Source: Amoebidium appalachense (lineage: Eukaryota; Ichthyosporea). From it: a DNA stretch of 64,000 nt. Shown here in pieces: positions 38,801 through 58,632 of the stretch. The notes under the pieces are model-generated. The model had not been told where the DNA came from. It saw only the letters and a list, made by a program, of their open reading frames with translations, and searched no databases. Position 1 is the stretch's first letter. Each line of letters starts with the position of its first letter. The position numbers and the translations under genes are program-made. The stretch is taken from NCBI GenBank assembly GCA_963693365.1, contig CAVNZM010000007.1:9796001-9860000 (forward strand), in the 5' to 3' direction.

Positions 38801-39985
38801 CTATTACACATGCACACAGTGCCACCTATAACACATGCACACAGTGCAACCTATTACACATGCACACAGTGCCACCTATTACACATGCACACAGTGCCAC
38901 CTATTACACGTGCACACAGTGCCACCTATTACACATGCACACAGTGCCACCTATTGCACGTGCACACAGTGCCACCTATTACACATGCACACAGTGCCAC
39001 CTATTACACATGCACACAGTGCCACATTGCACGTGCACACAGTGCCACCTATTACACATGCACACAGTGCCACCTATTACACGTGCACACAGTGCCACCT
39101 ATTACACATGCACACAGTGCCACATTGCACGTGCACACAGTGCCACCTATTACACATGCACACAGTGCCACCTATTACACATGCACACAGTGCCACCTAT
39201 TACACGTGCACACAGTGCCACCTATTACACGTGCACACAGTGCCACATTGCACGTGCACACAGTGCCACCTATTACACATGCACACAGTGCCACCTATTA
39301 CACGTGCACACAGTGCCACCTATTACACGTGCACACAGTGCCACCTATTACACGTGCACACAGTGCCACCTATTACACATGCACACAGTGCCACCTATAA
39401 CACATGCACACAGTGCCACCTATTACACATGCACACAGTGCCACCTATTACACATGCACACAGTGCCACCTATTACACGTGCACACAGTGCCACCTATTA
39501 CACATGCACACAGTGCCACCTATTACACGTGCACACAGTGCCACCTATTACACATGCACACAGTGCCACCTATTACACATGCACACAGTGCCACATTGCA
39601 CGTGCACACAGTGCCACCTATTACACATGCACACAGTGCCACCTATTACACGTGCACACAGTGCCACCTATTACACATGCACACAGTGCCACATTGCACG
39701 TGCACACAGTGCCACCTATTACACATGCACACAGTGCCACCTATTACACATGCACACAGTGACACCACTTGCACCCCCCCCAGGCAGGTGATGGGCTCCG
39801 CAGGGCCATACGGGGGCCGACCCATGGCCATGCCACCCCCCGGGCAGGGGCCACCCCCCCAGGCCCACATGCCCATGAACCCGGCCGCATACCGCCGACC
39901 TTCCCAGTCGATGCCGCCCCCTGGGCCCCCCGGCCAGTATCCCCCCCAGCCTGTGGCACCACCCCCCGGATACTACCGTCAGTAG
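21947..39985 (+). CDS. TFIIB-type cyclin-fold protein fused to a long Pro/Gln/Met-rich tail
   Basis: Twenty-three exons join in phase to 1171 residues: 21947-21995, 22781-22922, 23365-23409, 23598-23766, 24655-24886, 25151-25248, 25761-25852, 27256-27319, 27686-28025, 28427-28471, 28948-29141, 29395-30351, 30539-30599, 31226-31294, 31860-31906, 32435-32533, 33022-33135, 33369-33416, 33975-34070, 34663-34810, 35106-35231, 35719-35797, 39784-39985. Residues ~80-275 match the TFIIB core: repeat 1 INAAAALFIASRQEGIACTY then KEISAVSGI; repeat 2 CPVSVATAAIAIVTGCTEKE then IVKVAHVS. TFIIB places Pol II on TBP-DNA. The N-terminal ~78 residues are charged (GLKRKREHDDERASK) and have no C-x2-C zinc-ribbon pairs. 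The tail has an acidic patch (LDPNSDSDDDDD), a basic AGKRGRKRKDD, and hundreds of Pro, Gln, Gly and Met residues ending PPPGYYRQ. Exon 3 (45 nt) is least certain. Function is inferred to be transcriptional. Confidence 0.85.
23877..24021 (+). repeat. Dispersed C/G-flanked repeat, full-length copy
   Basis: Starts GGGGGTCGAAACTCGGGTAC after a C run, continues GATGACGTGG, CCTGAGGATGGGCTCTGCC, TGCATACTCTTCATGTATGG, GCATCGTGTT, and ends GACGCATTCAACCCC in a second C run. In the TFIIB-like gene, intron 4. Confidence 0.8.
25035..25100. repeat. (CA)n microsatellite
   Basis: CA array about 50 bp upstream of the acceptor of TFIIB-like exon 6. Confidence 0.95.
25909..25992 (+). repeat. Dispersed C/G-flanked repeat, shortened copy
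   Basis: GCATCCATACTCTTTGTGTC, CTCTGCACTGTGTTGTCCAC, GTGTACTTTGTACTCTGTAA, then CACATTCTACC and a C run. In TFIIB-like intron 7. Confidence 0.65.
29268..29340. repeat. (TG)n array before the largest TFIIB-like exon
   Basis: About 36 TG units ending 54 bp before the acceptor of the 957-nt exon 12. UG repeats near a 3' splice site can bind TDP-43-type proteins in animals; an effect here is conjecture. Confidence 0.95.
32873..32938. repeat. Composite poly-T to poly-G tract (poly-C to poly-A on the other strand)
   Basis: About 38 T directly abutting about 28 G, in TFIIB-like intron 16. Confidence 0.93.
35401..35523 (+). repeat. Dispersed C/G-flanked repeat, copy
   Basis: GATGACGTGGG, CCCCCTGAGGATGGGCTCTG, CTTATTATGCATACTCTTTA, GCATCGTGTTATCCG, TGTACTTCGTACTTTTTGAC and GCATTCAAA, with long C runs on both sides. 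In TFIIB-like intron 21. About 80% or more alike, by eye, to the copy at 23877. Confidence 0.8.
36342..39760 (+). repeat. 3.4-kb minisatellite, 25-bp unit, in the last TFIIB-like intron
   Basis: About 137 head-to-tail copies of a 25-bp unit, CACCTATTACACRTGCAC followed by ACAGTGC. R is G or A, so units carry either the E-box CACGTG or CACATG. Shorter 23- and 21-bp variants begin CACATTGCACGTG. Rare variants recur at fixed spacing: CCACAATGC at 37202 and 38013, and the ACATTGC short-unit pair at 37321 and 38132, both 811 bp apart; CCAGATTGC at 36781 and 38403, 1622 bp apart. The array therefore grew partly by block duplication. It is open in all three forward frames because 25 is not a multiple of three and no phase of the unit contains a stop; this is not coding. 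Confidence 0.97.
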
Positions 39986-40987
39986 TGAAATAGTGGGTGT
40001 TGCTGATGCTGTGATGTGTTGCTCGAATGCATGAATACGCATGGTGGAGCATGTTTTTTGAACTTTTTCCGGTATTTTTTGTTGATTCTTGGGTTCAGCA
40101 GTCACCTTGGCCGATTCCGGTTTTTGTACATGTTGTTCTTCCTTGAAAAAGCCTATTACTGTATGTGAGTGGTAGCAAGGATTGCTTGGGGCAGGTTTGA
40201 ATGTTAGATGCAGTGAGCTTGCACATGAATTTTGGAAGTTGTATTTAGATTACATTAGATTTCTATTTGGTACCTTGCACGAAACCAGTTGCCCGTATCT
40301 TAAATTCAACCTCAGAGTAATTATATATTTAGCTGACGAAGCTTGCAGTGCGAGAATTACTGTTCCGTCTTCCTTGTTGCAACTCTCCGTAAAGAGTATT
40401 GCACATGCAAACACATTAACAAACAGTGTAACACGCACGTGCATAGCACTTGAAGTGATTTTACCACCACAGCAACTACAAAAAAGTATTCAACGTTAAC
40501 CTTTCGTATTCACAAGGCATTTCCAAGGCTCCTACATCTTCCCCTATCCGCCCTTCATGCATGTAAATACAACCGGAACGAAACTGTGACCTCTGTACAT
40601 GTTGTCAGCCGGCGGGTGTGTGGCTGTGCCATTCCTTGATTATGAATTTCAAATGCAGCTGTCGGGTATGAGCCCTATGCAGCAGGTATTGGCTATTATT
40701 TTTCAAGTGGGCCACACAGAGTATACTTGAGTCTTGCTGTGTTTGCAGGGTGCATGCGAGTTTAACACTTTGTGGGGTGTCCGTGTTACATGAGTGAAAG
40801 ACTGAATCACGGTGACCATGTACGGCTAGGGTTTGTGACCATGTACGCCAAGTATATGTCATGAAATCAAGTGTACATTGGATGGAATCTTGTGTAACAG
40901 AAGGGTAATCCCTCGCTTTTTAATGGGGCATGATGCATAATATGTATTGCGCTAGCCAATCGATCGATCATTCCACGCCCCAACTTT

Positions 40988-40993
40988 AATAAA
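40988..40993 (+). terminator. Candidate polyadenylation signal AATAAA of the TFIIB-like gene
   Basis: Canonical hexamer in ordinary sequence 1.0 kb past the stop codon, with a TGTTTTCC-type T-rich stretch about 30 bp downstream. It is the best candidate in the spacer. Confidence 0.45.
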
Positions 40994-41220
40994 CGTGGGT
41001 ATATTATGACCGTTTGCCATGTTTTCCACTGTGCACCTCCTATTCCGCCTCTGACTTCGAATTCAGAGTCATTCTCCAGGACCTACGTATACACAATGTG
41101 CGTAGCATTCTTTTTTTTGTTTTTAGGGGCCCAAGGTTGCAATGATTCCGTCCTTTGGGATATTCAAATCCATCGATGATCGTAGTAGACTTTTGATCCC
41201 GGCCGGCGCCATCCTTCTCC

Positions 41221-41356
41221 CCCCCCCCCCCCCCCCCCCCACCCCACAAACACAACACACACACGCCACCCACCCGCCCAACCAAAGTGACACACACACA
41301 CACACACGCACGCGCACACACAAACACACTAGCCCCCCACCCGCCCAACCACTGGT

Positions 41357-41391
<35 letters not shown>

Positions 41392-41492
41392 CACACACAC
41401 GCCACCCACCCGCCCAACCAAAGTGACACACACACACACACACGCACGCGCACACACAAACACACTAGCCCCCCACCCGCCCAACCACTGGT

Positions 41493-41540
<48 letters not shown>

Positions 41541-41561
41541 ACCCACCTGCCCAACCACTGG

Positions 41562-41596
<35 letters not shown>

Positions 41597-41630
41597 CACA
41601 CACACACACACACACACACCACTCAATTTT
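41221..41630. repeat. Composite CA repeat with a 136-bp tandem duplication
   Basis: A C run is followed by CA arrays separated by CCACCCACCCGCCCAACCA elements ending in AAGTGACAC or CTGGTGACAC. The block from 41265 recurs at 41401 (136 bp). The CCGCCCAACCACTGG element appears at least three times. Confidence 0.9.
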
Positions 41631-42365
41631 AAGTGCTATACGTGTACACACACACACGTAACACATACACCACCCACCCAAAGTGCCATACACACAGTGT
41701 CACACACACCTCCCACACACACACCACCCACACACAAAAGTACACAAACAAACACATTTGATAAATCGGTGAAGCCTCGAACGTCTTCCGAAGACCTTCT
41801 ATGAATCACTAAGACCCATGGTGTGCACTTCACCAGCACATTCACACACGTGCACGTACTCAAAGAAAAGGAGTTGATCCGAACATGAAGTTGGGTTACT
41901 GTGATCATGAGCTAATCAAATACTAGCCGTTTCACAGCATTGTCACATTCGTTCGGGATCATTCCTCCCCCAAGTTAGACCTATACAGTAAACTATCAGT
42001 AACCCCAAGTGCCGTGCATGCACGGCAGTCATTGCGTATGTTTCTACCGATTCCCATCAAGTGACTGTCCAAAGCACTCAACGATATCACAGGGTACATT
42101 CACCGTTTTCAGGTGTTCAACTTGGCCGTCTTTGGTTGGAGGGTATGCTGGTGACAGAAGCGCAGGCACTACATATTGCAATAGCTGCCATGCCCTCGTA
42201 AAAACAAAAAACTCATTTAGGCATATGCCTATGAGCTATACAAGTAGTGGCGCGCATGTCGTGTGCACGTAATCATCCAGCGCGGCTATGTCATGGTTTA
42301 CCTGGTGCAAGGAGGGGCATTTTTACGGGCCAGCCTATGCTATTTTAAACACATAAAACACAAGG

Positions 42366-43074
42366 TTAATGTGCGGCAGGTGCCCACGCCGGCAGCGAGA
42401 TTGTGTCAGGGCTCACTGCCGGCCTCGACGTCCACCGCGCAAATAGAGCACTGGTGCGCCCCAGCCCCTTGGGTTGTACCTCGCATCCCATGTTGGCCCA
42501 CATGTGTGTGTCCTCATATCCCCAGCTGTAGAGTCGTCTCAGATCCTCGGGTCCCGGTGGCATCACAAACCACCACCACGGCACAGCATGCTTGCACTTG
42601 ATGTCGGCTGAAGAGTGGGGCCGGGGGGAAATGGTGACGGTGTGAACGTCAATGATTGGTTGATTATCAGTCACCCCACCGTCAACCGCCCAATGGCCAT
42701 CGTCCATTTTTCGAGGCAGGCCCGTGATTGGTGGAATTGTGCATGATGCCATCAGTGCGGTTCTCAATTGGGCGTATGTTTCGAAATGTCGCAGCCGTAG
42801 GGGGGTGTTCGGCAGTGCAGACACTGCAATCTCTAACCTGCATCCACCGTTTGGTTCGTATACTTTAGTGGGGTAATTAAATTTTCAATTGCGAACTTGC
42901 ATGTGACCTTCTCACTCTTCTACACAGAGCCCTTGCCTCCCCTTTACATAAACGCTTGTTTACCACGCATTCCCCAAACACCCCTCCCTCCCTCCGCGGC
43001 CCCACCCCTGATGCACGCCTCGCCTGTCTTTCGAATTCAACCCCTCTTCCCCCCCGTCCCCTCCCCCCCCTCCC

Positions 43075-43128
<54 letters not shown>

Positions 43129-43291
43129 AAAAAAAAAAACCACCATCGAAAAAAAGGAGAAGAAAACGTGAAGATGGCAGAAAGCCTGTGTTGGCTGAAG
43201 CCCTTTTCCACCACCCACACAAACGCTTTGATGCCCCCCCCCCCCTCCCCCCCCCCCCCCCTCCCCCCCCCCTCCACCACCACCACCACCA

Positions 43292-43361
<70 letters not shown>

Positions 43362-43813
43362 ACACACACACACGGAGAGGGGTGCGTAGCGCATTTCTTG
43401 TGCAATATTGATGGTGCAAAATAAATTATGACCCCCACCTCCACCCCTCCCTCGGAGTCCCCCGCCTCCCCCCTTCCGCACTCCGGCACACACACACCAA
43501 TGAAGGAAAAGAAACAAAAAAAATAACAGGGAGGCTAGGCAAAACGACTAAAACTTTCTGAGAATCAAGAATATGCCGGAGAGAAATAATTTATGAAACA
43601 ATCATGAACATGGCCCTTGATCTCAGTAGTAAGCGCCAAAAAAAAGGCGAGTGTCACGGTGACCTACGATCATGCTTCAAAACAGGTATGGGACTATTAT
43701 TATAGCTGGTGTCATGCAATTATTTCAAAATGACCCTCACCTGTCGTTTAGGGCATCCTGATAGAGATGAAAATGTGGACCTATGTGCTTATCAACCATG
43801 TCCTCAAGACTGC

Positions 43814-43876
<63 letters not shown>

Positions 43877-44976
43877 GCGTATGTGTGTGTCACGTGTGCG
43901 CTAGCGCGTGAGCGTGCATCTGTGTGTATGTGTCAGAGTGCGTGTCGGTGTGCGAGTGGGGGGTGCGCTGGCCACGTGTGTGTGAGTGTGAGCAGACGTG
44001 TGTGAGGGTTGTGTAGTGGTGGTAGTGACTGTGGTTGTGTACTGTGTGTGTGTGCGCGGGACGGAGTGACGGGATGGGGTGTGGGTGGTGGTGGTGGTGG
44101 TGGTGATGGTGGTGAGAGGGGGGGGGGAGGAGGTTCAGTACGTTCTTCGAAAGAAAAACAAACGATTTGCAGCGTTAATCAAAGTTGTTAGTGAAACCAG
44201 AATGGTTGGTGAGAAATCTGTGAAATCGGCCAAGGGCAGTCTGTGCTACATAGAGCAAGTCCAATGGCTTAGGTTTAGGGATTGACAAAAGTGCGTACAC
44301 AGGTTTTGACGGGGAAAAACGCCAGCACTCATGATTTTAACGGGAAAAGCCGTATCGATTGAATAAGAGCCAAAGAAAATTATAGCACCAGTTACTTTCG
44401 CGCTCACACAAGCCATATCTCTTCGAACCTTGGATCTATGCACCACTACTACGGTACTGTGCATCATTGTGGGATTGACTTCTCGTTGTCCAATTCCTGA
44501 ACTATGATCGGCATGGGCGCAGCGTGCAGGATGTCTGAAACATTAGAGGAATACCTTCTCATGGTCATCAACTTTTTCTTGTTCTTCCTCAATTCCTCGC
44601 TAGATCTTATAGTGTCTTCCAAAAATGCCTCAAAATCTGCTTCAATAATGAGCCCCGCACACACCAACGCCCCGGCAGATGCCCCTGCAAATCGTGCAGA
44701 GGAGGCCAATCCTCTCTCTTGCAGTGCTTTAGCTACGCCATAATGGTAAACTTTGAGCCATCCTGCGCCAGAAAATGAAAAGGTGTGGTGGTTGTGCTCT
44801 GCACCTGGCCGGCAAGCCTTGCGATTACCAAATTCAAAATAACGAGACATGGATTTGAACGCCTGAGTGGAGCCTAATGTTTGCACTGCATTTGGAGCAA
44901 TGGACATACATGCGGCTTGTGAAGCAGCAGCTAACGGACTAAGAGGCCCCATATTGTAGTTGTAAACGACAAACAT
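42366..44976 (-). CDS. Patatin-like phospholipase, animal PNPLA type
   Basis: Serine acyl-hydrolase with a Ser-Asp dyad. Three exons join in phase: 44976-44555, 43809-43741, 42837-42366, giving 320 residues. Visible: oxyanion-type segment FSFSGAGWLKVYHYGVAKAL; nucleophile elbow FAGASAGAL with Ser100; a middle exon LEDMVDKHIGPHFHLYQDAL; LMASCTIPPITGLP; and WAVDGGVTDNQP with Asp216. The Ser-Asp spacing of 116 residues matches animal PNPLA proteins. The first intron ends in a tandem acceptor (CAGCAG at 43810-43815), so one Ser may be included or skipped. An in-frame stop lies upstream of Met1; Met9 (44952) is an alternative start. No membrane segment is seen. Substrate (triacylglycerol or phospholipid) cannot be told. 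The C-terminal ~60 residues match nothing I know, and the end of the last exon is unproven. Confidence 0.88.
43077..43139. repeat. CA array running into poly-A
   Basis: About 24 CA units then 16 A, in patatin intron 2. A second CA array preceded by CCA units lies at 43274-43360, and a TG array lies at 43815-43871 beside the middle exon. Confidence 0.93.
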
Positions 44977-45144
44977 AAATTTATGTAGAGGTTGTAACTA
45001 TTCATAGACAAAGTTATGACATTTATAAACTGTGTATAAGTGTAACAAGTTGCTATCCTCTTTCTGCAGTAGCAGCTAAGACCCATCACTCTTTGTTCGT
45101 TGTTGTGCTTTTTGGTGCGCATTTTCCAGTTGAAGACGATGGCG

Positions 45145-45245
45145 ATTGGTCGCAAAGTGACGTTGTGAGTCAACGTTGATTGGCTACGAGGCGTCGCAAA
45201 AATATGATTGGTAGATCTTAGTAAGTCTAGACTTTATTTGCCAAT
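45145..45245 (-). promoter_or_regulatory. Cluster of four CCAAT boxes upstream of the patatin gene
   Basis: ATTGG at 45145-45149, 45179-45183 and 45207-45211 (CCAAT on the gene strand) and CCAAT at 45241-45245 lie 170-270 bp upstream of the start codon. Spacing of about 30 bp between boxes is typical of NF-Y-regulated promoters. Confidence 0.5.
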
Positions 45246-45612
45246 CATATTGTCAAGCTTGACTGGGGGCAAAGTTTTTGTTCAGTTGTTCCAAGTTCCA
45301 ACTTCCTTGAAGCACAGGCTGCACACTGCTGACTCAGGCCACGGCCAAGTGCCCACTTTTCATTATTCAATTTCATTTGGTTTGCCAAGGTTATTCAATA
45401 GTGTACAGCACCAAGCAGCACCTATATATACACGCAGTTTCCAATGGTAGAGAGATACGAATGCCGTATTATCAGAGATGTGGGACACAACTGAACAAGG
45501 TTAGCACACAAAGCTCTCTCGGAGAAGCCTCCGGGCAGACGAGAGATCCGTCATGCACTGGCTAATATCTAACACGTACTGACGTGTTGCCGCACGTGCG
45601 ACGTTTTAACAT

Positions 45613-45631
45613 CTACTTAGGCGTCCCTTTT

Positions 45632-45669
<38 letters not shown>

Positions 45670-45686
45670 AGACACCGCCTCAGTAG
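45613..45686. repeat. Poly-A flanked by imperfect inverted repeats
   Basis: Left arm CTACTTAGGCGTCCCTTTT and right arm ending CCGCCTCAGTAG are imperfect inverted copies around about 32 A. It could be a small foldback element; no target duplication was recognised. Confidence 0.5.
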
Positions 45687-46709
45687 GTGGTAGGGCTAAT
45701 ATTGCATGTCATTACCTTGCATACAATGGCAGTCACGGTGCCCGTGGATATAATAAAACAATAAAAACAGTAGGAATATAGATATATTTTAAGATATTTT
45801 AAGAAAAAGTAGGAATATACTTTAAATCAAGATCTTCAGGAGATTGGGGGAACTAGTACTTCTGGGCATGCACATGCATGCAAGTTGAAAGTGGTGGGTA
45901 GCCACAGATTCTGTGGTACAGCTGATTCGGGTCGATGTAGAAGATAGCAGTACCCTTTGTTCTGCGGTACTGGTCTAAACCTTCTTTTTAGTGCATTTAT
46001 TGCACATGTTTGTATTCAGAGGTTGCCTTCAAATGATATCGATACGTATCATGTCCGTCCCATAATACTGTGACACTGCATATGTATATTAATTCGCAAC
46101 CTGCATAACAATTAAGAAAAACAGTTGGGATGGCGGTGGTGTGGCTTGGGTTGAGAGGCAATACAACTATTTTGGTGGTTTTTAGTAGGCTAGAGAGCAT
46201 AAGACTATTAACAGTGGCAAGTCCCAGGTGAATGCCCCCGGTACGAACGGTAGAATTCTAAGGCGCGAACTGTCTGGTGGCTGAAATAATTTCCCAAACA
46301 CATGTACAATTGCCATTTACGATGCCAGGGTCAGAGTAGAAAACAAAAAGCAAAAACAAGAAGTGTTGTAGAAACGAGAAGGCAACTAAATCTATGATAA
46401 AAGATAAGCATTCATGCGGCTATTTATAATGGCTGCACCGTGAATTCCATGAAGTCACGTGTGCTAGACTACCAACGGTCTGTACAGTGCATCAAACATA
46501 CGGAAGATTGCGTGTGCATGCACCTGTAGAAGTATCTTGTGCATGCCCCCCTCCAGGCATACGCCGACACCCAAGAGGTCAGCTCAGCACTATCGTCTTC
46601 GTGCTGTATGTAGTTGCGGTGAGAGAGGGGGTGGGGGTGGGGGGGGGGGGGGGGGAGGGGACGGAGGAAAGAGGAAGGACGGATAAGAACGGAAGAGGAG
46701 GAGGAGGAG

Positions 46710-46710
<1 letters not shown>

Positions 46711-46780
<70 letters not shown>
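46711..46780. repeat. (TG)n microsatellite
   Basis: 35 TG units between a purine-rich stretch and G runs. Confidence 0.95.
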
Positions 46781-46782
<2 letters not shown>

Positions 46783-47020
46783 TGGAGGGGGGGGGGGGGG
46801 GATGTGTGGAGAGAGGGGGGGGGGGGGGGGGGGGTGTTAGTATAAGAAAAATTCATAGCGTCTGTATGAGGCACAACCACCTACGGTTGTTATTGCACGA
46901 TGGAGTGCTTTCTAATTAATAGAAAATGCATACAGACACTTCATTCAGAAACACACAACATATTCAGAAATCCAGCCGAGTGACCGGAGTTCGACCTCAT
47001 CTCCACCTCGAACGGGATAT

Positions 47021-47066
<46 letters not shown>

Positions 47067-47092
47067 GGAGGTGGGGGGGGGGGGGGGGGGGG

Positions 47093-47186
47093 TTGAATTC
47101 GGAACACGGTACGAAGTACGCATACACGACGAGAAGCATGGTGCAGGACACATGCAAAGGCAAACATTCAAGCATGCAACATCGGG
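47093..47186 (-). repeat. Dispersed C/G-flanked repeat, truncated copy
   Basis: Identical or nearly so over about 85 bp to 17541 and 53973 (TTGAATTCGGAACACGG, ACGAAGTACGCATACACGAC, GAAGCATGGTGCAGGACACA, AAACATTCAAGCATGCAAC), then a G run replaces the remainder. Confidence 0.8.
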
Positions 47187-47261
47187 GGGGGGGGGAGGGG
47201 TCTCCAACGTGAAGGGGATGTGGAACAAAAAAAAAAAGAAGTGAGGGGGGAGGGAGGGGCG

Positions 47262-47292
<31 letters not shown>

Positions 47293-47349
47293 TGGGTAAA
47301 TATGCTACACAGAACAAAAGTTTCAAATCTCCTCCCTACAGCCTCCGTC

Positions 47350-47385
<36 letters not shown>

Positions 47386-47520
47386 CCCCCTCCCCACCCA
47401 CCCACCCACCCACCCACCCACACCCACACCGACACACACTCCAGCACACACACATAGCAACATAAGCGGAACCCAACAACGGCAAGGAAAATGCGGAGGA
47501 GGGAGGGAGGGAGGGGGCGG

Positions 47521-47629
47521 ATAATGGGTTACAAAGTGCAACGTGCACGTCCATAACGGACAACATAATGCAGAGCGTGCTGACCACACATGAAGGTATG
47601 CATCATAGGCAAAGCCCATCCTCCGGGGC
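47521..47629 (-). repeat. Dispersed C/G-flanked repeat, copy
   Basis: ACGTGCACGTCCATAACGGA, CAACATAATGCAGAGCGTGC, GGTATGCATCATAGGCAAAG, CCCATCCTCCGGGG. It belongs with the 49772 type. Confidence 0.7.
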
Positions 47630-47823
47630 AGGGGGGAGGGAGGGGGGAGGGAATAGGAAAAAAAGGAAAAAGGAGGGATTGACTTACAGCGGCCACCTCT
47701 TTCCAAGTTGTAGTCGGCACGGAGGGCACATTCCGGAAGCACGAATATGGGTGTGTCTGTGTGCATGCAACCCGTTAGCCGTGCATTCAACACAGTGCCA
47801 TGCATACACGCCCCAATCCATGC

Positions 47824-47929
<106 letters not shown>

Positions 47930-48267
47930 CCACCACCAACACTCCCACCACCCACCCAGCCACTGCCAACCCGATCGCCACCCATCACCCATATTCTGCA
48001 AATACTGTCCGCCCGTTGTCCTTCCTCTGTACATGAGCATTTGCCACGTCCCAACCCACACAGCCCGGGGGTGACTGCTGCACCTGCAAGCATTGACCAC
48101 GGTTGCATGGGCACAGGCCTGATATGTAGCCAATCAACTTGTCACATCGACCCCCCACGTGTGTATCTACATACACCATCCCCAAATGTTGAGGGGTTTG
48201 GATAAGGAACAGGGAGGGGAGAAAGGAACGGATGCGTAGGTGTTTTGTTTTCTTTTTTTCTTTTTTT

Positions 48268-48298
<31 letters not shown>

Positions 48299-48407
48299 TA
48301 GGGGAGGGAAGGGGGAGACAGAGAGTGAGAGGGAGGGAAGGAGGGCAGCGGCGAGGGGAAGGGGGAGACACAGAGAAGGGAGAGAGAATGTGTGTGCATG
48401 GTTGTGG

Positions 48408-57247
<8,840 letters not shown>

Positions 57248-58264
57248 GGCTGCACCCCTGCCACTGAAAGGAATACCCATGAGAAAATGTCTTATTAGAC
57301 ATATACAGTGCATTACACAGTTACGACAAGGATGTATATATACATAGTTATGGAACATATGTGCCTAGCTATAGCTCATACAGACATATATGAGCCATAT
57401 CCCCCAAAAAAGAAAAACCGTGGCACATTAGAAGTAGGAATAACCCATAACACCCAACTCTGGCTCACTGCGAGCGACGTATCTTTCAGGAGGGCTATCC
57501 GTGGAGTGTGCACAAGCTGAATGTGATGGTAATGGTTGCAATTATGTGTCCTGTCTATCTCAGGTCCGCTTGAATCCGTCGTGTGTGCAAGTGTAGATGT
57601 TGGTCTTTGTTCGCGTTCTGAAAATGGATGTTTGCATAAGGATGTGTGCAAAACTGCACGTACCTATTCACATGCTCGTGCACGCACATGGAAATGGGAG
57701 TGTGTGCATTATGCATGTAAGGTATGCCGTGTTTAGTACAATGTGCTGTGTGTGTATATGCCTCTGCCTGTGTGCAGGTGTGTATGTGTATTAGTATGCT
57801 GTGCGGTGCTGTATGTCTGTGTCGGTGTGTGTAATCGTGTATCTGTGTGTGTTTGATAAACTCTGCTGTGTGTGTTTGTGTGTCTGTCAATCGGTCTGTT
57901 TACATGCATGCGCGCGCGTGTGTGTTGGGGGGTGAGGGGGGAGAAAGAGGGGGGGGGAGGGGGGGGGGGCTGCATATTTATTGTGCCCGGGTGCACGTGT
58001 TTGTAAGTGTGTACGTGTTGTACCACAAGGGGCACGGGGGCCGAGCTGGGGAAGGAGAAGAGGGGGAGGGGAGGAGGAGGGGAAGGGGGAAAGGAGGGGG
58101 GGCGAGGGGGGGGGAGGGACAAGAATGAAACAACCGGACACCTGGCGTAAAGTAGCAGAATGAAGCACAGGGCATAAAAAGTCTAAGCTGAGCGAACAGG
58201 TGTGCAAAACACACTGAAGTAAGAATCCCCTCTCTCCCCCCCCCCCCCCCCCTCCCCCCTCTCT

Positions 58265-58271
58265 CCCCCCC

Positions 58272-58321
<50 letters not shown>
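58265..58321. repeat. Composite poly-C to poly-A tract
   Basis: 28 C abutting 29 A, 26 bp beyond the donor of the possible kinase 5' exon. Confidence 0.94.
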
Positions 58322-58325
<4 letters not shown>

Positions 58326-58346
58326 CGGGCAAGTGTGGATGCTTAC

Positions 58347-58632
58347 CTCTGGCCCGCCCCTTTCTAAGCGCCGCCTTGGCAGTGCAATGCTCTGTAAGAC
58401 CAACCCGTATGAGTGGACAAGACGGTGTCTTATTCAAGTTTTCAAACTCTATAATCCAGAACTGCACACGATGATTTGCACTTTCATCAGTGCATTTCAT
58501 CAGCACACCATACTTGCTGTGGATTAAAAACTGGAATCCTAAACTCAGGGGCACACTGCTCTCGTTTATTGTCGAACCAACAGAAAAATTGCAATAAACC
58601 GAAAACAACTGAGCAATGGTCCCAGCCTCCAT
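58347..58632 (-). CDS. Possible 5' coding exon of the PCTAIRE kinase
   Basis: A 95-codon frame from ATG at 58632 to a strong donor (AGAG then GTAAGC at 58346). Its phase (one base over) matches the acceptor CAG directly before the two bases preceding ATG 57247, which would splice it as an Ala followed by the kinase Met. That would raise the pre-kinase region to about 188 residues, near the vertebrate CDK17 length. Against it: the sequence (MEAGTIAQLF, FLIHSKYGVLMKC, FWIIEFENLNKT) is not like known PCTAIRE N-termini, which are basic and Ser-rich. It could be an unrelated frame. Confidence 0.3.

Larger units (their letters stand above)
39986..42365. other. 3' region of the TFIIB-like gene and convergent spacer to the patatin gene
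   Basis: Non-repetitive from 39986 to 41200, consistent with a 3' UTR of about 1 kb ending after AATAAA at 40988-40993. A CA-rich composite repeat follows at 41221-41630, then unremarkable sequence with no gene seen. Confidence 0.5.

Noticed and set aside
36342-39760. CRISPR-like regular array
   Set aside because: Units are contiguous, with no unique spacers, in a eukaryotic intron.
36193-39791. Very long open frames (up to 1189 codons) across 36-39.8 kb
   Set aside because: They arise because a 25-bp minisatellite lacks stops in all three forward frames; the peptide is a pure repeat, and the region lies between phased exons 22 and 23 of the TFIIB-like gene.
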